Below, in pieces: positions 1-5,688 of a stretch of 9,731 bases of DNA (positions within the stretch are counted from its first letter, which is position 1; every line of letters begins with the position of its first letter). Source of the stretch: Spartobacteria bacterium (GTDB lineage: Bacteria; Verrucomicrobiota; Verrucomicrobiia; Chthoniobacterales; UBA10450); NCBI GenBank assembly GCA_021324035.1, contig JAJPJU010000201.1, positions 1-9,731 on the forward strand, written 5' to 3'. The notes beneath the pieces were generated by a model. It worked only from the letters and a program-made list of their open reading frames with translations. It did no database searches and had not been told where the DNA came from. The position numbers and the translations under genes are program-made.

Positions 1-302
1 ACTGCGTGATGTTCGGTCTTCTCGCAAATGATGTGGCCTCCGCCGTCCTTGTTGCAACGCGCGAGGCCGAGCACGGCGAGATTGCACGATTCGGTCCCGC
101 CGCCGGTGAAAACGATCTCGTTTGGTTTGGCTTTGAGGAGTGACGCGATTTTGTCGCGGGCATTGTCCACCACCGCGCGCGCATTGCGGCCGGCGCGATG
201 AATACTCGAAGCGTTGCCGAAATTTTGGCAGAGGCACGGCTCCATCGCTTCGCGGGCGGCATCGCACATCGGCGTGGTCGCGTTGTAATCCAGATAAATC
301 AT
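1..302 (-). CDS. Cysteine desulfurase (IscS/NifS family), N-terminal part, cut by window edge
   Basis: This is a PLP-dependent class V aminotransferase-fold enzyme that removes sulfur from cysteine for Fe-S cluster or thio-cofactor assembly in the cytoplasm. The reading frame opens with ATG at 302 (MIYLDYNATTPM) and runs off the window after 100 residues. Family hallmarks visible are the LDYNATTP start, NFGNASSIH near residue 28, EIVFTGGGTESCNLA at 62-76 (phosphate-binding region) and KTEHHA at 95-100, whose first His matches the PLP-stacking His of IscS. The start is firm because an in-frame TAG lies seven codons upstream and family members begin at this point. The PLP lysine and the catalytic cysteine loop are outside the window, so group I (IscS/NifS) fits the N-terminus but cannot be separated further. 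It is divergent from the protease gene. No strong ribosome-binding site is visible. Confidence 0.93.
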   Translation of the reverse strand, partial: MIYLDYNATTPMCDAAREAMEPCLCQNFGNASSIHRAGRNARAVVDNARDKIASLLKAKPNEIVFTGGGTESCNLAVLGLARCNKDGGGHIICEKTEHHA

Positions 303-622
303 CAAACTCTTTGTCTGTCTCTAATTGTTACTCAAAATATCAATTCGATGTAGCGGAAAAACTAAGATCAAAAGGAAGATTCGGACTTCGAGCACAAAGT
401 TTCCTGCTCTCTCCGCCGCCGTGCAATCCGAAACATCACGAAAAAGAGCTGGTCACCCCGATAAGCCGCTGCCAGCATTCGCCCCGGCATCATTTAATGT
501 CCAACCTCGTCCCGATCCGCAATATCGGGGAAATCGCTCTGGGGCTCAGAGTCGCAAACTCCTCCAAAAATCGGTGTGATGCCGCGGTCAGGCCGGCGCC
601 GGTTAAACAATAACTTCCAATT
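303..622. other. Divergent intergenic region between desulfurase and M43 protease
   Basis: About 320 bp with no gene I can support. The open frames crossing it have no recognisable protein family and overlap the neighbouring genes in the wrong phase. Structured elements visible are a 6-bp stem with a 7-nt loop at 511-529 (CCCGAT / ATCGGG) and a perfect 10-bp palindrome CCGGCGCCGG at 593-602, ending 20 bp before the protease start. Both divergent promoters must lie here, but I could not identify convincing -35/-10 pairs on either strand. Confidence 0.5.
511..529. repeat. Small inverted repeat (hairpin) in divergent gap
   Basis: CCCGAT at 511-516 pairs perfectly with ATCGGG at 524-529 across a 7-nt loop. 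No T-tract follows on either side, so a terminator is unlikely. It may be a protein-binding site or a chance hairpin. Confidence 0.3.
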
Positions 623-1546
623 ATGGCTAAAAAGAAAAAGACCCCGCAACGCCGCACGTGTGGCGCAATGGAAGCGCATCTTCGCCTTTGCGAAATGTTT
701 CCGGAATTCCGCGTTCGACGAGGAAAACTTCTCGCCGAAACAGAACTCATGGTCCGGCGCCAAACCGCATTTCGGCGCGTGGAGAAAAAGGGTCCGCTGA
801 CTATTCCCGTAGTCGTTCATGTGGTTTATCGGACCGCGGACGAAAATATTTCCGATGCCCAAATCAAAAGCCAAATCGTGGCCTTGAACCGCGATTACAG
901 CGCGGGTAATGGCGACAAGAGCCAGACTCCGACGGTTTGGCGCGGACTTGTTACCGATGCCCAAATTCAGTTTGAGTTGGCGACGAAGGATCCGGACGGC
1001 AAAGCCACCAAGGGAATAACCCGAACGAAAACCAAGCAGACATCGTTCGGGACGAATGACGACGTCAAACGTGCCTCAACCGGCGGCGTTGCGGCGTGGC
1101 CGACTTCGAAGTTTCTCAATCTTTGGGTCTGCACTCTCGGAGGCGGCCTCCTCGGCTACGCCCAATTCCCGGGAGGACCGGCCGCCACTGACGGTGTAGT
1201 TATTTTGAATACGGCGTTCGGCACCACCGGCACGGCTGCTACGCCATTCAATCTTGGCCGCACCGCCGTCCACGAAGTCGGGCACTGGTTGAATCTGAAT
1301 CACATTTGGGGCGATACCAGCGATTGTTCGGGGACCGATCACGTGGCCGACACGCCGAACGCGCAATTGCCTAATTATAATACGCCGACGTTTCCACATG
1401 TGACCTGCACCAACGGGCCGAATGGCGATATGTTCATGAACTACATGGATTACGTCGACGATAAGGTGATGGTAATGTTCACCGCCGGCCAGGTGGCACG
1501 AATGCAGGCCGCGTTGGCCGGACCGCGCAGCACGATTGGAGCATGA
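623..1546 (+). CDS. M43-family (pappalysin/ulilysin-like) zinc metalloprotease without signal peptide
   Basis: A 307-residue metzincin endopeptidase of family M43. The zinc site is HEVGHWLNLNH at residues 217-227: H217, H221 and H227 are the ligands and E218 the general base. The Met-turn is at M275 (MNYMDY), and Cys235 and Cys262 sit between them where ulilysin-type enzymes have a conserved disulfide. Further family segments are IPVVVHVVY (61-69), ISDAQI...LNRDY (76-92) and GGGLLGYAQFPGG (173-185). The N-terminus is MAKKKKTPQRRTCGAMEAH, a basic stretch with no hydrophobic leader. The RTCG at 11-14 precedes the catalytic domain where M43 zymogens can carry a cysteine that blocks the zinc (inference). 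The catalytic domain looks complete. No clear Shine-Dalgarno precedes the ATG. The next gene follows after 4 bp. Family assignment is very sure; substrate and location are unknown. Confidence 0.93.
   Translation: MAKKKKTPQRRTCGAMEAHLRLCEMFPEFRVRRGKLLAETELMVRRQTAFRRVEKKGPLTIPVVVHVVYRTADENISDAQIKSQIVALNRDYSAGNGDKSQTPTVWRGLVTDAQIQFELATKDPDGKATKGITRTKTKQTSFGTNDDVKRASTGGVAAWPTSKFLNLWVCTLGGGLLGYAQFPGGPAATDGVVILNTAFGTTGTAATPFNLGRTAVHEVGHWLNLNHIWGDTSDCSGTDHVADTPNAQLPNYNTPTFPHVTCTNGPNGDMFMNYMDYVDDKVMVMFTAGQVARMQAALAGPRSTIGA
1538..1541 (+). promoter_or_regulatory. Shine-Dalgarno GGAG for the small gene, inside the protease coding end
   Basis: GGAG lies 9 nt before the ATG at 1551 and overlaps the last codons of the M43 gene. 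It favours ATG 1551 over the upstream in-frame TTG at 1536 and suggests translational coupling. It is the clearest ribosome-binding site in the window. Confidence 0.5.
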
Positions 1547-1550
1547 CAAA

Positions 1551-1874
1551 ATGGCAGACGATCCGGCGAAATTTCTAACCAATCGTCGCTGGATTCATTC
1601 GCACGAGGAGGATACGGACAGCCACATGGTGTTCCGGTCGCCGTCCTATGATTTTCCACGTTCGCGCGGCCGTTCCGGCTTCGAGCTGCGCCCGGATCAA
1701 TCGATGGTCGATATCCAGCCCGGCGCGGCGGACCGGCCCGAAGAGACGGACGGCACCTGGAAACTGAAATCCGAAAATCTGCTTTTTTTCAAACCCGGAT
1801 CGGATCGTCCTTCACGTTCCCTGAAAATCGTTTCGGCCGACAACGACAAACTCGTCGTTGCTAAACCGGCCTGA
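1551..1874 (+). CDS. Small conserved-looking protein of unknown function, coupled to M43 protease
   Basis: A 107-residue protein, start ATG at 1551 chosen for its spaced GGAG and its position 4 bp after the protease stop. I do not recognise a named family. The visible pattern is W14-IHSHEEDT (15-22), a central SRGRSGFEL block (38-46) followed by PD, then DGTWKL (67-72), LLFF (77-80) and a C-terminal strand pair SLKIVSADNDKLVV (90-103). The alternation of short strands, the GTW motif and the size resemble small lipocalin-like beta-barrels, but this is a fold guess. No signal peptide, membrane segment or cysteine is present, so it should be cytoplasmic unless exported with a partner. Coding quality is supported by neighbour-like codon use and clean coupling. 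It could be an inhibitor, chaperone or substrate of the protease; none of these is shown by the sequence. Confidence 0.8.
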   Translation: MADDPAKFLTNRRWIHSHEEDTDSHMVFRSPSYDFPRSRGRSGFELRPDQSMVDIQPGAADRPEETDGTWKLKSENLLFFKPGSDRPSRSLKIVSADNDKLVVAKPA

Positions 1875-1912
1875 GAAACTGCATCGGCGAGAGCGCCTGG
1901 GAACCCGGGCAC

Positions 1913-1922
1913 CCCGATCGGG
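1913..1922. terminator. GC-rich palindrome between convergent genes, possible terminator
   Basis: The 59-bp gap between the convergent small gene and cysE contains the perfect palindrome CCCGATCGGG, preceded by another GC-rich self-complementary stretch (about 1897-1910). No clean T-tract adjoins it, so intrinsic termination is only possible, not shown. Confidence 0.25.
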
Positions 1923-1933
1923 AATCGCGGGCG

Positions 1934-2854
1934 TTACTTTTTCAATCTGTTCTCGTCGCCGTTGGCCGTTTGCTTCTCGCGTTTCGGGATAACGGAGACT
2001 TCTTTCTCCTCGTAATAAACGAGCGAGTTTGGCGGAACGCTTTTCGTAAGAAAAACGTTGGCGCCGATGGTCGAGTTGGCGCCAATCACGGTGTCCCCGC
2101 CCATGATTGTCGTCCCGGCGTAGATCCGAACGCCGTCTTCGATTGTCGGGTGGCGTTTCTTTCCCCGCAACGCCTGGCCGGCCGCGAGCGAGCGCGCGAT
2201 GAACGAGACGCCCTGATAAATTTTCACGTGCGAACCGATCGTCGTCGTCTCGCCAACCACCACGCCGGTGCCGTGATCGATGAAGAAATGCGAACCGATT
2301 TCGGCGCCGGGATGAATATCGATCCCGGTGCGACTGTGGGCCCACTCAGTCATGATCCGCGGGATCAACGGCACTTTGTTGTAAAGCAAGTGCGCCATTC
2401 GATAAATCGTGATCGCCTCCAGTGACGGATAGGCGAGAATGATTTCCTCGTAACTTTTCGCCGCCGGATCGCCCTCGTAGGCAGCGTCGATGTCGGTCCA
2501 TAAAAGTTTGCGAACTTCCGGCAGTTGAGACACGAAAAAATCCAGGATCTCGTCGGCTTTGTGTTTCGTTTCGTCGCTCGCCGGATAATCGCCAAAGCTT
2601 TTACAAATCTCCGGTTTCAACCGAATCCGCAGACTTCTGATCTTGCTTTTGGTGATGTCGGGTAAATCTTCCGAATCGGCCAGCGCTTCGCCCCGAAATC
2701 CGGGAAACATCAGGCTCATCAGATCGGCGCAAGCGTCTTCGATTGTCTTGCGTGACGGGAGGGTGGCAGCAGCGTCGAGATAATTGATGCCGCCAGTCTC
2801 GCCATAAGTGGCGAGCAGCTCGTTCACCGCGTCGGAGCCGTTCTTGTTGGTCAC
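1934..2854 (-). CDS. cysE: Serine O-acetyltransferase (EpsC/long CysE type)
   Basis: It acetylates L-serine with acetyl-CoA to O-acetylserine, the first committed step of cysteine synthesis, in the cytoplasm. With GTG 2854 as start the protein has 306 residues: an N-terminal helical part (about 1-170), then a left-handed beta-helix of hexapeptide repeats (about 178-275). The catalytic Asp-His pair is D193-H194 in FIDHGTGVVVGET. DIHPGAEIG (179-187) and KKRHPTIEDGV (232-242), whose His matches the acetyl-CoA/substrate-site His of E. coli CysE, are also present. The C-terminal tail is basic. GTG 2854 was chosen because the frame upstream has no other usable start until an ATG at 3118. That longer version would add 88 residues read through a palindromic repeat and overlap glgB. 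No Shine-Dalgarno is visible. It is divergent from glgB and convergent with the small gene. Confidence 0.95.
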   Translation of the reverse strand: MTNKNGSDAVNELLATYGETGGINYLDAAATLPSRKTIEDACADLMSLMFPGFRGEALADSEDLPDITKSKIRSLRIRLKPEICKSFGDYPASDETKHKADEILDFFVSQLPEVRKLLWTDIDAAYEGDPAAKSYEEIILAYPSLEAITIYRMAHLLYNKVPLIPRIMTEWAHSRTGIDIHPGAEIGSHFFIDHGTGVVVGETTTIGSHVKIYQGVSFIARSLAAGQALRGKKRHPTIEDGVRIYAGTTIMGGDTVIGANSTIGANVFLTKSVPPNSLVYYEEKEVSVIPKREKQTANGDENRLKK

Positions 2855-2899
2855 GGGGGAATTATGCGACGTATCGGCCTTAATGAAAATAGAAACTAC

Positions 2900-2939
2900 G
2901 TTGATAGGTTGAAGCGATGAGGAGTTGGAGCGATAGAAA
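2900..2939. repeat. Degenerate 8-bp tandem-like stretch beside the palindrome
   Basis: Successive octamers GTTGATAG, GTTGAAGC, GATGAGGA, GTTGGAGC and GATAGAAA share a loose consensus. It adjoins the heptamer palindrome and may be the flank of the same mobile repeat. The period is degenerate and could be partly chance. It lies 46 bp upstream of the cysE start, so it may also overlap that promoter. Confidence 0.35.
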
Positions 2940-2947
2940 AGAAGCAA

Positions 2948-3046
2948 AAAACATCGAACGTCCAACGTCGAACACCGAACATCGAATGCAAAAGGTGTCT
3001 TGCTGAATTCGAGATTGGACGTCGGGCGTTCAACGTTCGGCGTTTT
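2948..3046. repeat. Large palindromic repeat made of 7-bp units, between cysE and glgB
   Basis: The left arm (2948-2988) holds five heptamers TCGAACG, TCCAACG, TCGAACA, CCGAACA, TCGAATG. The right arm (3014-3046) holds four in the opposite sense: TTGGACG, TCGGGCG, TTCAACG, TTCGGCG. After reverse-complementing the right arm, both outer ends begin AAAAC and continue as CGAACGT-like units, so the whole can fold as a long imperfect hairpin. It ends 10 bp before the glgB ATG. Read on the minus strand it gives NVERPTSN...DVRCSTLDVRC, a translation I recall from spurious verrucomicrobial N-termini (memory, not a search). It accounts for the false N-terminal extensions of both flanking genes. Confidence 0.8.
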
Positions 3047-3056
3047 CTTAACGTAT

Positions 3057-5288
3057 ATGAAACCTTTTTCCGTTGCCGGAATACCGCCAGACGAGCTGAA
3101 CAGCTTCTTGTCCGGCACCTATTCCGATCCGTTCCGCATCCTCGGGCCGCATCGGATGGGGGACGATCTCGCAATTCGCGCGTTTCGACCGGATGCGCGC
3201 AAGATCGAAATCGTCACCAACGGTTCCGCCTCCGCCAAAGCCACGGCGGACACGTCTTTCAGCGTCGAGGCAGAAAAAATTCATCGTGACGGATTTTTTC
3301 AGGCCAAAGTGCCGAACGCGACGCGGGATCTCGATTATCGACTCCAGATCACGAACTGGGACGGATCGGAATACACCATGCGCGATCCGTACCAGTACGG
3401 GCCGATCATGGGCGAGATCGACCTGCATTTGTTCAGCGAAGGCCAGCATTGGCAGCTTTACGACAAATTCGGCGCGCATTTGCGGCAAATCGGCGACACG
3501 AGCGGCGTTTATTTCGCGGTCTGGGCGCCGAACGCACAGCGCGTGAGTGTTGTCGGCGATTTCAATGGCTGGGACGGCCGGGTCAATCCGATGCGCAAAC
3601 ATCCTGGCGCCGGCGTCTGGGAATTATTTTTGCCCGGCATTCGCGAAGGCGCGCATTATAAATTTGAAATCCGCTCCCAAACCGGCGCGCTTTTGCTCAA
3701 GAGCGATCCGTTCGCGTTTTTCAATCAGTGGGGAAAATCGACTTCGTCACTCGTTTACAATCTCGAACGTTACAAATGGGCCGACGCCGAGTGGATGGAA
3801 TCGCGCCGGAAAAAGGAATGGCCGAAGTCGCCGATGTCGATTTACGAAGTCCATCTCGGTTCCTGGCGGAGAAAAACGGACGAGAACAATCGCCACCTCA
3901 GTTATCTCGAGCTCGCCGACACGCTGATTCCGTATGTGCTCGAGATGGGTTACACCCACATCGAGCTGTTACCGATTGCCGAACATCCGTTCGAAGGTTC
4001 GTGGGGTTATCAGGTCACTAATTATTACGCGCCGACGAGTCGCTACGGAAATCCGGACGAGCTCCGGCATTTTATCGACAAATGTCACCAGGCCGGGATC
4101 GCGGTGATCATGGATTGGGTGCCGGCGCATTTTCCAAAAGACGCGCACGCCCTGGCCGAGTTCGACGGGACCGATCTCTACGAGCACATGGATCCGCGCC
4201 AGGGCGAGCACCAGGATTGGGGCACGCTCATTTTTAATTTCGGACGCAACGAAGTCCGCAATTTCCTGATCGCGAACGCGCTTTTCTGGCTCGACAAATA
4301 TCACATCGACGGGCTGCGAGTGGATGCGGTCGCGTCGATGCTTTATCTCGATTACTCGCGGAAGGAAGGGCAATGGGTCCCGAACGTGTTCGGCGGCCGC
4401 GAAAATCTGGACGCGATTTATTTTTTGAAACGGTTCAACGAAGTTTGCTACGAGCGTTTTCCGGGAATCGTCACCATCGCCGAGGAATCAACCGCCTGGC
4501 CCGGCGTTTCGCGGCCGGTGTATCTGGGCGGACTCGGGTTCGGATTCAAATGGAACATGGGTTGGATGCACGACTTCCTAGAATACATGTCGCTCGATCC
4601 GATTTACCGGCGATTTCATCACGGCAACATCACGTTTTCGCTGCTCTACGCGTTTACCGAGCATTTCATTTTGGTTTTGAGCCATGACGAAGTCGTTCAC
4701 CTCAAAGGCTCGCTGCTTTCGAAGATGCCCGGGGACGAATGGCAGAAGTTTGCGAATCTGCGGCTGTTTTACGCGTGGATGTACGGCCAGCCGGGCAAAA
4801 AGCTGTTGTTCATGGGCGGCGAGTTCGGCCAATGGCACGAATGGAACCACGACTCCCAGCTCGATTGGAAGCTGCTCGATCTTCCGAAGCACGACGGTTT
4901 GCGCCGTTTGGTCCAACACCTGAACTACATCTACAAAAACGAGCCGGCGTTGTGGCAGCAGGACGATTCCTACGACGGTTTCGAGTGGATCGATTTCCAC
5001 GACGCCGATAACAGCGTGGTTTCGTTCGTCAGAAAATCGAAGGAAGGCGAAACGATCGTGTTCATCGTGAACGCGACCCCAATCGTTAGGCATAATTACC
5101 GGCTCGGGGTGCCGAAGCCCGGATTTTATCGCGAGATCATCAACACCGACGCTGAAACTTACGGTGGCAGTAACGTTGGAAATCTCGGCGGAGTGCAAAG
5201 CGAGGCCGTGGAATGGATGGGGCGCGAACAATCGATCCTGATCCAGCTTCCGCCGTTGGCGACGGTGGCGTTCAAGTTGGAAGAATAA
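3057..5288 (+). CDS. glgB: 1,4-alpha-glucan branching enzyme (GH13)
   Basis: It cuts alpha-1,4-glucan chains and re-attaches them as alpha-1,6 branches in glycogen, in the cytoplasm. The 743-residue protein has the full family plan: an N-terminal N1 module (about 12-115), CBM48 (about 145-240, WAPNAQRVSVVGDFNGWDGR), a GH13 barrel (about 260-610) and a C-terminal beta domain to LPPLATVAFKLEE. Catalytic residues are D423 (DGLRVDAVASM), E476 (TIAEEST) and D544 (LSHDEVVH), with the same spacing as E. coli D405/E458/D526. ATG 3057 fits the family N-terminus. The in-frame TTG at 3000 would add 19 residues read from a palindromic repeat and is rejected. Oddity: residues 56-69 (GSASAKATADTSFS) form an extra loop in the N1 module encoded by a hairpin repeat. 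No glgA, glgC or glgX is adjacent, so it stands alone here. Confidence 0.97.
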   Translation: MKPFSVAGIPPDELNSFLSGTYSDPFRILGPHRMGDDLAIRAFRPDARKIEIVTNGSASAKATADTSFSVEAEKIHRDGFFQAKVPNATRDLDYRLQITNWDGSEYTMRDPYQYGPIMGEIDLHLFSEGQHWQLYDKFGAHLRQIGDTSGVYFAVWAPNAQRVSVVGDFNGWDGRVNPMRKHPGAGVWELFLPGIREGAHYKFEIRSQTGALLLKSDPFAFFNQWGKSTSSLVYNLERYKWADAEWMESRRKKEWPKSPMSIYEVHLGSWRRKTDENNRHLSYLELADTLIPYVLEMGYTHIELLPIAEHPFEGSWGYQVTNYYAPTSRYGNPDELRHFIDKCHQAGIAVIMDWVPAHFPKDAHALAEFDGTDLYEHMDPRQGEHQDWGTLIFNFGRNEVRNFLIANALFWLDKYHIDGLRVDAVASMLYLDYSRKEGQWVPNVFGGRENLDAIYFLKRFNEVCYERFPGIVTIAEESTAWPGVSRPVYLGGLGFGFKWNMGWMHDFLEYMSLDPIYRRFHHGNITFSLLYAFTEHFILVLSHDEVVHLKGSLLSKMPGDEWQKFANLRLFYAWMYGQPGKKLLFMGGEFGQWHEWNHDSQLDWKLLDLPKHDGLRRLVQHLNYIYKNEPALWQQDDSYDGFEWIDFHDADNSVVSFVRKSKEGETIVFIVNATPIVRHNYRLGVPKPGFYREIINTDAETYGGSNVGNLGGVQSEAVEWMGREQSILIQLPPLATVAFKLEE
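3225..3254. repeat. Small hairpin repeat inserted in frame within glgB
   Basis: TCCGCC at 3231-3236 pairs perfectly with GGCGGA at 3245-3250 across an 8-nt loop. It encodes SASAKATAD, which has no counterpart in E. coli GlgB, where the equivalent strand-turn is shorter. The same peptide is one I recall in unrelated verrucomicrobial proteins, so a coding-tolerated repeat element is the best reading; copy number is unverified. Confidence 0.55.
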
Positions 5289-5354
5289 TTTTTACAAAAG
5301 GTAGCAAAGAGAACAAAGGACAACGCTTCGCTGCCTTCGCTTCCTTCTGTAAAA
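5289..5354. repeat. Imperfect inverted repeat directly after glgB, possible terminator
   Basis: The left arm begins immediately after the glgB stop (TTTTTACAAAAGGTAGCAAA). The right arm, reverse-complemented, begins TTTTACAGAAGGAAGCGAAG, so the first 20 or so positions match with a few mismatches. The arms flank an A/G-rich to C/T-rich centre. It ends in GTAAAA rather than a T-run on the plus strand, so its value as a glgB terminator is uncertain. It looks like a dispersed palindromic element. Confidence 0.6.
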
Positions 5355-5398
5355 CATCTGGGCAATTGCATTGGTCTCAGTCCGCTCAAGGTAATCTC

Positions 5399-5512
5399 AT
5401 TAACACCGTGCTTTAGCGCGGTGTTAATCGAACTGGCCATGAGGGAAGCCGTTTAAACGGCTTTCGTCCGGGTTTTGCGAGGCTGTCACCGGGCTGAAGC
5501 ACGGTGTTAATG
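5399..5512. repeat. Compound palindromic (REP/BIME-like) element with three hairpins
   Basis: Three stems lie in series. At 5399-5428, ATTAACACCGTGC pairs with GCGCGGTGTTAAT (13 bp with one wobble, TTTA loop). At 5446-5463 is the perfect 18-bp palindrome AAGCCGTTTAAACGGCTT. At 5487-5506, CACCGGGC pairs with GCACGGTG with one mismatch. The first and third are themselves inverted copies of one unit (TTAACACCGTGCTT versus AAGCACGGTGTTAA), so the element is a palindrome of palindromes centred on the middle stem. Confidence 0.75.
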
Positions 5513-5688
5513 CGGCGTCGTAACTCTTTGCGCCCCAAGACCTCAATTCTGAGAAAAATGCCTATGTGACGATAAGGTTACAAGATTATGAAAAGTATTG
5601 ACTTTTCCCTACAAATTTGACCCAATTGCAGGACTGCGCCTGGCTTTTTTCGCCCGTTGGCGGGGCCAGCAATCCTGAATCTGAATAT
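5513..5688 (+). promoter_or_regulatory. Leader and presumed promoter region of the PEP-CTERM gene
   Basis: 176 bp free of repeats before the PEP-CTERM start. It is AT-rich around 5570-5620 and includes a TTGACT hexamer at 5598-5603, but no good -10 sits 16-18 bp downstream (CCCAAT at 17). The promoter is therefore presumed from position rather than shown. The frame can be read back in phase to a TTG at 5617, but that would put 24 polar residues before the signal peptide. No Shine-Dalgarno precedes ATG 5689. Confidence 0.3.

Noticed and set aside
140..613. 157-codon open frame across the desulfurase start and divergent gap
   Set aside because: Its first part is antisense to the desulfurase and its composition (Arg, Ser, Cys and His rich) is typical of a spurious frame.
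494..964. 156-codon open frame on the minus strand over the start of the protease gene
   Set aside because: It is antisense to the clearly coding M43 frame and has no recognisable domain. Likely a shadow of G/C-rich codons.
2948..2988. Heptamer repeats considered as a CRISPR array
   Set aside because: Units are only 7 bp, contiguous, with no spacers, and no cas gene is present.
3000..3056. 19-residue N-terminal extension of GlgB from a TTG at 3000
   Set aside because: It is encoded by the right arm of the palindromic repeat, and GlgB homologues begin near ATG 3057.
1934..3118. Longer 394-residue version of the serine acetyltransferase starting at ATG 3118
   Set aside because: The extra 88 residues are read through the heptamer palindrome and overlap the start of glgB on the other strand. 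The family N-terminus fits GTG 2854.
4578..5231. 217-codon antisense frame inside glgB
   Set aside because: It is antisense to the conserved C-terminal half of GlgB; its His/Val/Leu-rich translation matches no family I know.
5617..5688. 24-residue extension of the PEP-CTERM protein from a TTG at 5617
   Set aside because: It would bury the signal peptide behind a polar stretch; ATG 5689 gives a normal Sec leader.
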